This document shows positions 28,361-38,161 of a stretch of 64,000 nt of DNA, piece by piece. Source of the DNA: an uncultured Granulosicoccaceae bacterium (GTDB lineage: Bacteria; Pseudomonadota; Gammaproteobacteria; Granulosicoccales; Granulosicoccaceae). Under the pieces are notes generated by a model. The model did no database searches and was not told the DNA's origin. It saw nothing but the letters and a program-made list of their open reading frames with translations. The translations under genes were made by a program, and so were the position numbers. The stretch spans positions 53,145 through 117,144 of the forward strand of contig CALLOA010000044.1 in NCBI GenBank assembly GCA_938005265.1. The letters are read 5' to 3'. Within the stretch, counting starts at the first letter, position 1. Every line of letters starts with the position of its first letter.

Positions 28361-29641
28361 ATGGGACTTCTGCTATTACTGGGTGTTTTCGCGCTTTGCG
28401 TTGTCATCGGATTGCCAGTTGCTTTTGCGCTAGGTATTTCAGCGCTCGTTGCCTTCTGGCATGAAGGATTGCCGCTACTTATCGTATTCCAGCGTATTGT
28501 GGCAGGAATCAATGTCTATTCACTGATGGCAATACCGTTTTTCATCTTTGCCGGTGAGTTGATGTTTCATGGAGGCATAGCGATTCGTCTGGTTCGTTTT
28601 GCCCAGAATGCTGTAGGTGCCGTGCGTGGTGGCCTCGGCATAGTGAATGTATTCTCTTCGATGCTTTTCGGTGGTATCTCGGGATCTGCCATAGCAGATA
28701 TATCGGCGCTGGGATCTATCCTTGTTCCTGTGATGAAAGACAAAGGGTATGACGCTGACTACGCGGTCAACGTTACGGTAACATCGTCTATCGCCGGAAT
28801 CATCATTCCACCCAGCCACAATATGATCATCTATGCGCTGGCAACCGGTGGTGCTGTATCGATATCGAAACTCTTTCTTGCCGGAGTGATTCCGGGGATT
28901 TTGATGTGTATTTGCCTGGCAGTCGCGGCTTATATTATTGCTGTAAAACGCGGATACGGCGCTGAGAAATTTCCTGGCTGGACTGTGCTACTGCTGAGTT
29001 TTTTCAGCGCCATACCCGGTCTTTTAACGGCAATAATAATTGTCGGGGGAGTTTTGTCTGGCGTATTCACCGCTACCGAATCTGGCGCATTCGGCGCCTT
29101 GTACGCGTTTGTTGTGACCTTCGTGGTTTATCGAAGTATCACCTGGGAGAATTTCAAGCTGGCGGTTACTGGAGCCGTACGCACAACTTCCATGGTCATG
29201 ATACTGATCGCTTGTGCTGGCGCCTTTGCCTATATGCTTACGTTTTTTCGGGTGCCCACGCTGACCATTGAACTTTTGACCGGTCTTACCGACAACCCAA
29301 TCCTTATTTTGTTAATGATCAATGCCGTATTGCTGATACTTGGCATGATCATGGACATGGCTGCGCTGATATTAATCTGTACTCCGATATTCCTGCCCAT
29401 TATGAACAGTCTGGGTATAGACCCGTTGCAGTTCGGTATGATTTTATTGGTAAACCTTGGGCTGGGTCTGTGCACACCACCGGTTGGATCCTGCCTTTTT
29501 GTAGGTTGCGCTGTTGGTAAACTACCTATAGAGAGTGCCGTACGAACGATATGGCCATTTTATCTGGCTATATTTGTGGCGTTGATGTTAATTACCTTCG
29601 TGCCGGCAATATCTCTGACATTACCCGGGCTGGTTGGATAG
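28361..29641 (+). CDS. TRAP transporter large permease (DctM family)
   Basis: FFIFAGELMFHGGIAIRLVRFA, GISGSAIADISALGSILVPVM, IIIPPSHNMIIYA; start at internal Met (ORF track 28325). Confidence 0.92.
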   Translation: MGLLLLLGVFALCVVIGLPVAFALGISALVAFWHEGLPLLIVFQRIVAGINVYSLMAIPFFIFAGELMFHGGIAIRLVRFAQNAVGAVRGGLGIVNVFSSMLFGGISGSAIADISALGSILVPVMKDKGYDADYAVNVTVTSSIAGIIIPPSHNMIIYALATGGAVSISKLFLAGVIPGILMCICLAVAAYIIAVKRGYGAEKFPGWTVLLLSFFSAIPGLLTAIIIVGGVLSGVFTATESGAFGALYAFVVTFVVYRSITWENFKLAVTGAVRTTSMVMILIACAGAFAYMLTFFRVPTLTIELLTGLTDNPILILLMINAVLLILGMIMDMAALILICTPIFLPIMNSLGIDPLQFGMILLVNLGLGLCTPPVGSCLFVGCAVGKLPIESAVRTIWPFYLAIFVALMLITFVPAISLTLPGLVG

Positions 29642-29658
29642 GCAGGCAGGGCAGTTGA

Positions 29659-30864
29659 TCAGACAACGCCCATTTGCTCTAACTCCAGATAGTCGTCTTC
29701 TTCAATATCCAGCCACTCTTGCAGTACAGATCGGGTATCTGCACCCATGCCTTTTCCCAGATGATTTATTTCACCTGGCGTATCGGAAAGTTTAGGAACC
29801 ACGCCTTGCGTTTTCACAGATCCGATTCGCGGATCCTCAACTGTTGTCAAAGTATCGCGCACGGCAAATTGTTCTTCCGAGAATATATCGGCAATACTGG
29901 ATACAGGGCCACAGGGAACATCGCCATCAGCACATCGCTGAATTAAATCCTCACGAGCTAAACTGCTGGTAAATACTGTCACTACTTTGTTTACAGCATC
30001 TCTGTCTGCAAGCCGGGATTGCTTGAGGCCCCATTTCTTCTCACTTGCCAAATCTGGTTGCTGCATAACCTCTGCCAAGCGACTGAACATCTTGTCATTC
30101 GTACAGGCTATGGCGACCCACTTGCCATCTGCAGTGGGGTAATGGCTGTGGGGGCAGCTACTGTCCGTTTCTGTTCCCATTCGTTCGCGAACCATACCGG
30201 TCTTATCGTAAACAACAGCAATTTCATCCAGAAATCGAAAAATGCCATCATGCAGTGCAACATCAATAATCTGCCCCTTGCCGGTTTGATCTCGAGAACG
30301 CAAAGCTAGCATTATTCCGTAGGCGCCATATAGGCCGCTAAGGTAATCTGCGAGAGTGGTTGAACCGGGTATCAGCGGTGCTGTTTCCTGAGTACCAGTC
30401 AAATAAGTCAGGCCTGCATAAGCTTGTGCAATTCTGGCAAAGCCGGGTAAGTCTTTCTTGGGGCCATCCTGCCCGTAGGCCGAGATCCTGAGCATGATCA
30501 AGCCGGGATTGATTTTTTGTAGTTGTTCAAAACCCAATCCCCATCGCTCCAAAGTACCGGGCCGGAAATTTTCAATAACAACATCCGCTTGTTTAACCAT
30601 CCTCCTGAAAAGTTCAGCGCCTTGCTGTTGCTTTAAATCCAGCGTGATGCATTTTTTATTGCGCGCTTCATTAATCCAGAACCAGCTGTCACCGGTTTCG
30701 CTGCTGGTGCCCAGATTACGCAGCGAATCGCCGACTCCCGGTTTTTCGATTTTAATGACCTCAGCGCCGAATTCTGCCATCGAAGCCGCTGCGAATGGTG
30801 CTGCGACAAAGGTGGCGATATCCAGTACTTTGATTCCTGCAAGTGGTTTAGCGTTTTCGTTCAT
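29659..30864 (-). CDS. CaiB/BaiF family (class III) CoA-transferase
   Basis: LAGIKVLDIATFVAAPFAAASMAEFGAEVIKIEKPGVGDSLR; ADVVIENFRPGTLERWGLG. Confidence 0.93.
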   Translation of the reverse strand: MNENAKPLAGIKVLDIATFVAAPFAAASMAEFGAEVIKIEKPGVGDSLRNLGTSSETGDSWFWINEARNKKCITLDLKQQQGAELFRRMVKQADVVIENFRPGTLERWGLGFEQLQKINPGLIMLRISAYGQDGPKKDLPGFARIAQAYAGLTYLTGTQETAPLIPGSTTLADYLSGLYGAYGIMLALRSRDQTGKGQIIDVALHDGIFRFLDEIAVVYDKTGMVRERMGTETDSSCPHSHYPTADGKWVAIACTNDKMFSRLAEVMQQPDLASEKKWGLKQSRLADRDAVNKVVTVFTSSLAREDLIQRCADGDVPCGPVSSIADIFSEEQFAVRDTLTTVEDPRIGSVKTQGVVPKLSDTPGEINHLGKGMGADTRSVLQEWLDIEEDDYLELEQMGVV

Positions 30865-31760
30865 TCAGAGTTACCGCTTATTTTTAATGCAAGGGCCAGT
30901 ACTCTTCGAGCTTTTTCGACGATCGGGTAGTCTATGAAATGCCCGTCCAGCTGGATTGAGGCTGAGCCTTCACTTTCTGCTTCTTCAAAAGCTTGAATAA
31001 TTGCTGTGGCCTTTGATATTTGTTCTGGCGATGGCGAAAATGCCTGATTGCATGGGTCAATCTGTGGCGGGTAAATACACATTTTTCCTTGAAAACCGAG
31101 CTTGCGTGCACGGCTACAAGAGCGTTCAAATCCGGCTTCATCTTTTATATCAACCCATACTGAATCGATTGGTGGTTCCAGCCCCGCTGCGCGAGAAGCC
31201 ACCGCTATGGTGGTGCGAGCGTGTTCGAATTCAAACTCGTCATTCGACCAGTTCATATTTAAATCGATGGTGTAGTCTGCGGCGCCAAAGGCCAGTCGTT
31301 TGACTCGTGTTGCTGAGCTGCAAATTTCATGAATGTCGCGAAGTCCGCGTGCAGTTTCAATTATGGGTAACAGATCAATGCTGCCACAAGCCATTCCATT
31401 TTGCTTTTCCAGTTCGCCAATCATCCAGTCAGCTGCAAATAATTGCTGGCTGCTTTCAACCTTGGGAAGCATAATGCCATCGATTCCATGAGATACCATT
31501 TCATGGATGTCTGCAAAGCAGAATTCAGTGTCCATGGAATTTACACGAACGTAACCCAGGCTATGAGTTCCACTCTTACCGCGCTTATCGTGATTATTCT
31601 GTAAGGCCGCCAATACAGGCTTGCGTGAAACCTCTTTTTCACTAATGGCAACCGCATCTTCCAAATCAAGAATGACGGCATCAGCGCCAAGCTTAAAAGC
31701 CTTCTCTACTTTTCTTGGATGGTTGCCAGGAGCAAACAATAATGTTCGTAGCGCGGGCAT
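30861..31760 (-). CDS. HpcH/HpaI (CitE-like) CoA ester lyase
   Basis: RTLLFAPGNHPRKVEKAFKLGADAVILDLEDAV; IMLPKVES; FQGKMCIYPPQI; start overlaps end of the CoA-transferase ORF region by 4 bp. Confidence 0.92.
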   Translation of the reverse strand: MPALRTLLFAPGNHPRKVEKAFKLGADAVILDLEDAVAISEKEVSRKPVLAALQNNHDKRGKSGTHSLGYVRVNSMDTEFCFADIHEMVSHGIDGIMLPKVESSQQLFAADWMIGELEKQNGMACGSIDLLPIIETARGLRDIHEICSSATRVKRLAFGAADYTIDLNMNWSNDEFEFEHARTTIAVASRAAGLEPPIDSVWVDIKDEAGFERSCSRARKLGFQGKMCIYPPQIDPCNQAFSPSPEQISKATAIIQAFEEAESEGSASIQLDGHFIDYPIVEKARRVLALALKISGNSE

Positions 31761-31987
31761 TTAGACCCCCCGGTAGCATTGATTGGGGATAGTTTAGCCC
31801 AGGTGAGTGCATTCATTGAATCGTGTTCTATTAGATAGCCAAAAGTAACAACGATGAGGAAAATTACCAGCTACCGTAATCAGCAGTCTGTTCTGATGTT
31901 GGTCGAGAAAACTATGTTATGCTCGCGTAGTAGATAGTTAGTGCAATATAGTTTGGTGAGCACCATCGGTTTGATAAAGGAGATATC

Positions 31988-32917
31988 TTGAAATACTTAT
32001 CCCGTTCATTTCTATTGGTTACTTTGTTGACCGTTGCTGCATGTAGTGGTGGCGATGGGTCATCTTCTGCCAGCAACGATAATTGCCCGGGTTTTGATAA
32101 TCCTGACCAGCTTGATACGGATGGAGATGGTGAGGGAGATGCCTGCGACATTGATGATGACGGCGATGGTTTTAACGATGTTGACGATCCTGCCCCGCTT
32201 GATAGTTCAATACCCGGAGACTTCTCAACGCCCGAAGCTATTCTCAACGATCCGGCAATACAGCGCGCGTTGACTGACTCTGAGGCAGCAGGTTTTCCGG
32301 TGGCTGCTGAAACAGCGTTGAATCCACCAGATCTCACAGGGTATTACAATCGTGATGATGGTGCCGGGAACTTTCCGGCCAATAGTTCCAGTTTTGATCA
32401 GGGTCGACGTTGGGCGGGGGCTGAAACGCGATTTGACCAGGAGGCCAACACTTCTTTTAGCAGGGCAAATGTGAGCTATACGGGTTTTCAACCGGTTTCT
32501 TTTTCACTGACTAGTGGCTCTTTCATAAGGGGCGATGATAATCGCTATACGACCTATTCCCGCGGTGCATCTACCTGTACGGAAGACGGCAGCGAGTACA
32601 CTATTTTTACCGTCACTATTTCCTCAGCAGAGCTAAACCCTGTGACCGGAGATATCGAAGGCTTTCGAAGTATCAGTACTACAGTTGATGTTGAAGGCGT
32701 GTTGACCGATTCCTGCGCCGATCGTTTGACCGGTGAGCGTGAGTTAGTTGATAGTTGGAGTGTTGCTGAAGTCGATTTGATTTCCAGAGTAGAACCTTCT
32801 GACTTAATCTACATGTGCGTTGATGAAGATATCGGATATGTACCCACTGAGACCTGGACTGATAGCGGTGGCATGGCTTGTAGCTGTACCACGGACTATA
32901 TGATTAGTTGTCAGTGA
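31988..32917 (+). CDS. lipoprotein with thrombospondin type 3-like Ca-binding segment
   Basis: Lipobox TVAAC; DTDGDGEGDACDIDDDGDGFNDVDD. Confidence 0.75.
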   Translation: MKYLSRSFLLVTLLTVAACSGGDGSSSASNDNCPGFDNPDQLDTDGDGEGDACDIDDDGDGFNDVDDPAPLDSSIPGDFSTPEAILNDPAIQRALTDSEAAGFPVAAETALNPPDLTGYYNRDDGAGNFPANSSSFDQGRRWAGAETRFDQEANTSFSRANVSYTGFQPVSFSLTSGSFIRGDDNRYTTYSRGASTCTEDGSEYTIFTVTISSAELNPVTGDIEGFRSISTTVDVEGVLTDSCADRLTGERELVDSWSVAEVDLISRVEPSDLIYMCVDEDIGYVPTETWTDSGGMACSCTTDYMISCQ

Positions 32918-32935
32918 GGGTTTTATGCCTGTTAT

Positions 32936-32969
32936 TTTTTAAACAAGGACAGTTTTTAAACAAGGACAG
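32936..32969. repeat. 17-bp tandem duplication downstream of lipoprotein gene
   Basis: tttttaaacaaggacag x2. Confidence 0.9.
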
Positions 32970-33044
32970 AAGTGAGCCCGAAGATGGACTCACTTTGCTA
33001 CGGGATATAAAACGATTATCTGAAAAAAATTGCAGCCTGACTGG

Positions 33045-33503
33045 TTAGCTGACAGGCTGCCAGTTCTCTTCAATCGTTGTGCCCGCTTGCTTCAACATAA
33101 TCGAAAGAGGGCAGAATTTAGCAATTTCTTCAGCAACTTTTTTAATTTCTCCCTCAGATGCGCTTCCGTCGTATTTGATATTTAAACGTATTGCCTTGAA
33201 TGGCACATCAATTTTTTCGGCAAGAGTGACACCGCGACGATCAAAGTCGCATTCGGCATCTATCTCAAGGTGACCGATATTAATGCCTAGAGAATCTGCG
33301 CATTTATGTCCGATCACATTGGTACAACCGATAAGCGCTGCTACCAGTGTTTCTGTGGGCGTAGGTCCTAAATTCGTGCCACCACGTTCGGAAGGTTCAT
33401 CAATGGTGAAGCCCACGTCGCGTACTTTTATATCCGTTTGCGAGTGGCTGGGGCTGTTGGAGCCGATCTTCATGGTGATGGTTGTTTTTTGCCTGATAGC
33501 CAT
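33045..33503 (-). CDS. OsmC family protein
   Basis: GGTNLGPTPTETLVAALIGCTNVIGHKCADSLGINI; Cys at CPLSIMLKQAGT. Confidence 0.88.
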   Translation of the reverse strand: MAIRQKTTITMKIGSNSPSHSQTDIKVRDVGFTIDEPSERGGTNLGPTPTETLVAALIGCTNVIGHKCADSLGINIGHLEIDAECDFDRRGVTLAEKIDVPFKAIRLNIKYDGSASEGEIKKVAEEIAKFCPLSIMLKQAGTTIEENWQPVS

Positions 33504-33676
33504 AGTTACTTTCTAAGGTATTGGGATTTGATTCTGAAGGTACATGTCGCGGGGAAATGTAGCTCAGCGCGTACATTGGGCGATTCATCCAGTATATTTA
33601 TAATACCAGACCGTGAAAACAGACCAAAGCCTTGTTGAATTGTTAAGGGACGGGATTGGCCGCGGGCGATCACCTC

Positions 33677-34879
33677 TTACCCTTTCAGGATAAGCGGTAC
33701 TGTACGTTCAAGAAACCAATAACACCCAACCAGACCCACTGCGATAGAAACTGGCCTGCTGATTCGTTGCTGGTACCAGCTTTTATTCCTGAACCAAAGC
33801 CCGATCAGCAACACACACAGAGCAAGAATAAAGAGTTGCCCCAGTTCAACACCAACATTAAAGGACAGTAGCGCAGCAATAAAATGTTGTGACTGCAAGC
33901 CTACCTCGGTCAACACGGATGCGAAGCCCATTCCGTGTAACAATCCAAATAGAAACACTACGACGATTCTTAGTTTCTGTAGATTTTTTAGAAAAATATT
34001 TTCAACACAAACATATACAATCGATAGTGCGATAAGTGGCTCAACGATATAAGCAGGGAAACTTAAGTAACCCAGTATGGTTAATGCCAACGTTATTGAG
34101 TGGGCCAGCGTGAAGGTTGTGACTTGTATCAGCAAGGGCTTCCAGTAAGGAGACAACAAGAACAGCCCGATGATAAAAAGTATATGGTCCAGCCCTTTTG
34201 GAATAATGTGTTGAAAACCAATCACTACGTAATTTGAAACTGTAGCTACCAAACCAATTTCAGTTGCTACGCCGAGTTGTATGGTTTCGCTGCTTTGGCC
34301 GGCGGGCAGTAGCGCTGCATAGTCAAGCTTTTCAGAGCGAGATTCGGTTCTGACGATAACTTCTCCAAATTCCTCCGGCCATTGCCAGGTGAATCCTGTC
34401 TCGTCAGCTTCGAAAGCAAAGTCGATATGTATAAACGAGTTGCGGGCGAGATCCCTATCTTCTTCGGGAGTTGTTTCAACATTCCTGATGCTCACGTCAA
34501 CTTGTCTGCCGGTATTGCTCAGGATCGATAGGGAATCGACTAACTTTTTCTGAAAATCGAAGCTTGACTCTATTAGTTCATTCGGTGCAAGTGCTCGCAA
34601 TTGCTTGTAGAGTCCGCTTTTGGGTGAATCGTCGGTATCATCGTGATCTGTTCCAATTTCCGCGATAAGGCTTTCCAGATTCACTCTAATGCGTGCTTGT
34701 GCCTCATAGTTGGCCTGGCCTACAGGTTGTTGCAGAGAGATTTCTGCAATCGATGGCCTTAGCTCATGAGCCTGTAGTTTATTAGCGAAGGCCAGACTAA
34801 GCAGACTGATTAGAATGAGTAGCAGAAAATGGCAACAAGGCTTTTGCAGAAGCGAATGTTGGTGCAGAGACTGGTGCAT
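33677..34879 (-). CDS. HupE/UreJ_2-like membrane protein
   Basis: GFQHIIPKGLDHILFIIGLFLLS, FTLAHSITLALT, HGMGFASVL; start placed at the Met before the signal peptide (ORF track 34981). Confidence 0.82.
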   Translation of the reverse strand: MHQSLHQHSLLQKPCCHFLLLILISLLSLAFANKLQAHELRPSIAEISLQQPVGQANYEAQARIRVNLESLIAEIGTDHDDTDDSPKSGLYKQLRALAPNELIESSFDFQKKLVDSLSILSNTGRQVDVSIRNVETTPEEDRDLARNSFIHIDFAFEADETGFTWQWPEEFGEVIVRTESRSEKLDYAALLPAGQSSETIQLGVATEIGLVATVSNYVVIGFQHIIPKGLDHILFIIGLFLLSPYWKPLLIQVTTFTLAHSITLALTILGYLSFPAYIVEPLIALSIVYVCVENIFLKNLQKLRIVVVFLFGLLHGMGFASVLTEVGLQSQHFIAALLSFNVGVELGQLFILALCVLLIGLWFRNKSWYQQRISRPVSIAVGLVGCYWFLERTVPLILKG

Positions 34880-34964
34880 TTGCGGCGGCTTATGTTGACA
34901 TATTAGCTGTATCACGAATTTAGGCATTGAAACTGCGACCCGATACGGGCACGATAATAATCCT

Positions 34965-35822
34965 ATGAGGTTTGTAAACATTCAATATAAAAAAAGCCCG
35001 GTGTTAACACGCATGCCCGCTTATTTTTTGCTGCTTGTACTTCTGGCTTGCACATTTCGCGTTAGCAATCTGGCAGCACATGAATTCTGGATCGAGCCGG
35101 TTGATTTTACTGTGAACAATGGCAGGAAAATCATTGCAGGATTGAAGAATGGTGAGAATTTTAAAGGCAACAGTCTTCCTTTTCTGCCATCACAATTTGA
35201 ACAGTTTACCGTTACAGATACAAGCGGCTCAATCCCTGTTAAAGGCCGTGTTGGTGATATGCCGGCGGTTAGCATAATACCGCGAGAGTCCGGCTTTACC
35301 CTATTGGCTTTCGAATCCAAAGCCAAGACACTGCGTTACGAGAAATTCAGTAAATTCGAGTCATTTGCTACGAAGGAGGGGATTGAATGGGTACTGGAAG
35401 AGCACGAACAGCAAAACTTGCCTACCAATCATATCGCTGAGGTCTATTTCCGTTACGCAAAATCGCTACTCCTGGTTGCAGCCGGCGCTGATGTCGAGCA
35501 AGCTGACGAGTATCTTGGGATGCGTCTGGAGCTTGTGTTACTCGATAATCCTTACCAGACAAGTAATTCCGGGGAGTTGACCGTTCGCTTGATATTTGAC
35601 GGCGAGCCTTTGTCAAGCGCACAGATATCCATTTTTGAGCAAAATACAGGTTTGATAGATCGCTTGAGAACAGATGATCTCGGGCTTATAAACTGGAATT
35701 TCGACTCAGGGACCTATTTACTGAACGCGGTACATGCGGTCAGGCCCTCCAAAGAGTTGGTGACACAGACGGGAGCTGTTTGGCAAACCTTGTGGGCATC
35801 TACAACGTTCTTGGTTCCTTGA
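34965..35822 (+). CDS. DUF4198-like exported protein
   Basis: Signal peptide then AAHEFWIEPVDFTVNNGRKI; divergent from the HupE-like gene. Confidence 0.7.
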   Translation: MRFVNIQYKKSPVLTRMPAYFLLLVLLACTFRVSNLAAHEFWIEPVDFTVNNGRKIIAGLKNGENFKGNSLPFLPSQFEQFTVTDTSGSIPVKGRVGDMPAVSIIPRESGFTLLAFESKAKTLRYEKFSKFESFATKEGIEWVLEEHEQQNLPTNHIAEVYFRYAKSLLLVAAGADVEQADEYLGMRLELVLLDNPYQTSNSGELTVRLIFDGEPLSSAQISIFEQNTGLIDRLRTDDLGLINWNFDSGTYLLNAVHAVRPSKELVTQTGAVWQTLWASTTFLVP

Positions 35823-35836
35823 ATCTTTTTCAGGGT

Positions 35837-35910
35837 GGAATCCCGCCTTCACGGAATGACGGCACAGACACACAAACAACTGGAACGTCATTCTCGCGAA
35901 GGCAAGGGCC
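35837..35910. repeat. imperfect inverted repeat resembling CGTCATTCYCGCGAAGGCGGG-type dispersed palindrome
   Basis: GGAATCCCGCCTTCACGGAATGACG (35837-35861) versus CGTCATTCTCGCGAAGGCAAGGGCC (35886-35910). Confidence 0.6.
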
Positions 35911-35926
35911 CGTCACCCCCCCATTT

Positions 35927-35953
35927 GGCGAAGGCGGCGAAGGCGGCGAAGGC
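35927..35953. repeat. 3 x 9-bp tandem repeat GGCGAAGGC
   Basis: ggcgaaggc ggcgaaggc ggcgaaggc. Confidence 0.95.
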
Positions 35954-35962
35954 AAAACAATC

Positions 35963-37111
35963 TCAGGCTTCGTTCAATTTCCTGATCTGGTCGCGCCGGT
36001 CGACGCCCCATTTGTATTGCGGAGGCCAGAGTAAGAATTCCGGGTCAGCATTAAGCTCCTGTGCAGCATGGAGAGGCCAGAAAGGGTCGTACATAATTTC
36101 CCGGCCCAGAGCAATGAGGTCGGCGCGGCCTTCGGTTAAAATGTTTTCTGCCTGCTGTGCTTCAGTAATAACCCCGACTGCCATACTTTGAAGATCTGTT
36201 TCTTGCTTGATCCGTTCGGCAAAAGGCACCTGGAAACCCGGCGTACGGGCTGAACTACCAGACAAAGGTTTGCCCTCATCATCGGTTCTAAAGCGTGGTG
36301 CGCCACTAACGCCTCCTGATGAACAATCAACCACGTCAATGCCAGCATCTCCAAGTGCTTTGGCAAGTACCACTGAGTCATCCATGCTCCAGCCACCTTC
36401 AAGACCATCAATAGCCGAGATACGAAAAAATAGTGGTATATCTACTCCCACTTCCTGACGAACGGCATTTGAGACTTCGAGAGGAAAGCGCATGCGACCT
36501 TCAAGATCACCACCATACTCGTCATTACGTACATTGGAAATGGGCGACAGGAATGAATGCATCAGGTAACCGTGAGCGCCGTGTAGTTCGATTACCTTGA
36601 AACCAATATCCACTGAACGCCGGGCAGCGACTCTGAAATCTTCCACCAGCTGTGCGATTTCGCTCTTACTTAATTCGTGAGGCTCAGGAAAGCCCGGGCC
36701 AACCGATACCGCACTTGGCCCAACGACTGGCCAGGCATCCGGATCATCACTTGAAAGTGGTTTGCCCCCTTTAAAAGGCGGGGATGTTGAAGCTTTGCGT
36801 CCAGCATGAGCGAGCTGAATACCCGCGACAACTCCCATGCTATTGATGAAATCAACACTGGGTTTGATCGCAGCAGCATGCTCATCACTCCAGATGCCCA
36901 GGCACTTGGGTGTGATACGACCGACCGGATTCACGGCAGTTGCTTCGGTGAATACAATGCCTGCCTTGCCTCTTGCGAAGGTGCTTAAATGAGCAAAATG
37001 AAACGGCTGCGCCATGCCGTTTTCAGCTGAATACATGCATAGCGGTGAAACGACGACCCGGTTTGGCAATGTTACGCCGCGAATTGTCAGTGAAGAAAAT
37101 AGCGTTGACAT
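35963..37111 (-). CDS. NADH:flavin oxidoreductase / old yellow enzyme (YqjM-like)
   Basis: PLCMYSAENGMAQPFHFAHLSTFARGKAGIVFTEATAVNPVGRITP; GIQLAHAGRKAS; ELHGAHGYLMHSFLSPISN. Confidence 0.93.
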   Translation of the reverse strand: MSTLFSSLTIRGVTLPNRVVVSPLCMYSAENGMAQPFHFAHLSTFARGKAGIVFTEATAVNPVGRITPKCLGIWSDEHAAAIKPSVDFINSMGVVAGIQLAHAGRKASTSPPFKGGKPLSSDDPDAWPVVGPSAVSVGPGFPEPHELSKSEIAQLVEDFRVAARRSVDIGFKVIELHGAHGYLMHSFLSPISNVRNDEYGGDLEGRMRFPLEVSNAVRQEVGVDIPLFFRISAIDGLEGGWSMDDSVVLAKALGDAGIDVVDCSSGGVSGAPRFRTDDEGKPLSGSSARTPGFQVPFAERIKQETDLQSMAVGVITEAQQAENILTEGRADLIALGREIMYDPFWPLHAAQELNADPEFLLWPPQYKWGVDRRDQIRKLNEA

Positions 37112-37199
37112 GATTAGTGGGCAATCCTGTGTTGGGTAATGAGATTGATGTGGTAGATCGGATCAAACAAATCGATTGCTCGAGTTTAACTCAAAATGA

Positions 37200-38105
37200 T
37201 TAACGACTGAGTAACAGTACCAGAATACCAACCACGATCATTGCACAGCCAAGATACTCGAGGACGCTGACTTTTTCACGAAATACTCGGGTGGTTGCTA
37301 TGAACGTGAAAATCAGCTCAATCTGGCCAAGTGCGCGTACATAGCTTGCGTTTTGTAACGTAAAAGCGGTAAACCAGCCAACTGAAGCAAGCATGCCGGT
37401 AACACCAACCCACATTGACCAACGCCAGGAGCCTAATACTCGCTTGATTTGCCCTTTCTCGACCACTGCCAGAAATATACCCATCAGAATGGTTTGCATT
37501 ATCAATGCAGAGGCAAGCGTAAATGCGGCTGCCATAATAAACGCAGGTTCTTCAAGAGCAAGAGAGGCTCCACGAAAGAAAATGACTGAGCCACCAAGCC
37601 CCAAGGCCGCCAGTAAGCCGTACGTGGTTGCAGGTTCACCCAGCCCCCGCAATATAGAACCTGGCGTTAGCTTGTTTTGACCGGCAGACAATGTCAGTAA
37701 GCCGATGGTGCCCAGCAGAATACCGAATTGCGCCATCAAACTCAGCGTGTCGCCAAGAATCAATAAACCCAGAATTGCCACAATCACAATTTCCAGTTTT
37801 GATATCACGGTAGCTACCGCAAAGCTGCGAAACGAAAACGCTTTGAGTAAAGCAACGGTTGAAATGATTTGTGTGATGCTGCCAAGCAGGCAAAACAGTA
37901 AAAAACGGTCATTAATCTGTGGTAGAGAAAAACCAAACAGTTGTACCAGTATCCACAAGTACAATAAGGCCCAAGGGAGTGCGAAGAGAAAGCGTGAGTA
38001 GGCCGCACCCTGACCACTTAGTACACCGGTTAAGTGTTTTTGCAAGGCCGAGCGTAAATTCTGGAAAAACGCCGCACAGATCGTGATGGGGATCCACAGT
38101 GGCAT
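37200..38105 (-). CDS. EamA/DMT superfamily transporter
   Basis: About 10 TM, VAVLLKAFSFRSFAVATVISKLE-type EamA repeat. Confidence 0.85.
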   Translation of the reverse strand: MPLWIPITICAAFFQNLRSALQKHLTGVLSGQGAAYSRFLFALPWALLYLWILVQLFGFSLPQINDRFLLFCLLGSITQIISTVALLKAFSFRSFAVATVISKLEIVIVAILGLLILGDTLSLMAQFGILLGTIGLLTLSAGQNKLTPGSILRGLGEPATTYGLLAALGLGGSVIFFRGASLALEEPAFIMAAAFTLASALIMQTILMGIFLAVVEKGQIKRVLGSWRWSMWVGVTGMLASVGWFTAFTLQNASYVRALGQIELIFTFIATTRVFREKVSVLEYLGCAMIVVGILVLLLSR

Positions 38106-38161
38106 GGGTTCAGCTCAGGGCGTATATGATTGTGGTTCGAGGTTGCAGAGCCATCTTCGTT

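Noticed and set aside
33540-33600. tRNA-like string GGAAATGTAGCTCAGCGCGTACATTGGG
   Set aside because: D-arm-like sequence only; no anticodon arm, T arm or acceptor pairing found
35780-36191. Small ORFs GEGGEGGEGKT / AKAAKAAKAK after the DUF4198 gene
   Set aside because: Products of the 9-bp repeat and inverted repeat; low-complexity with no homology signal
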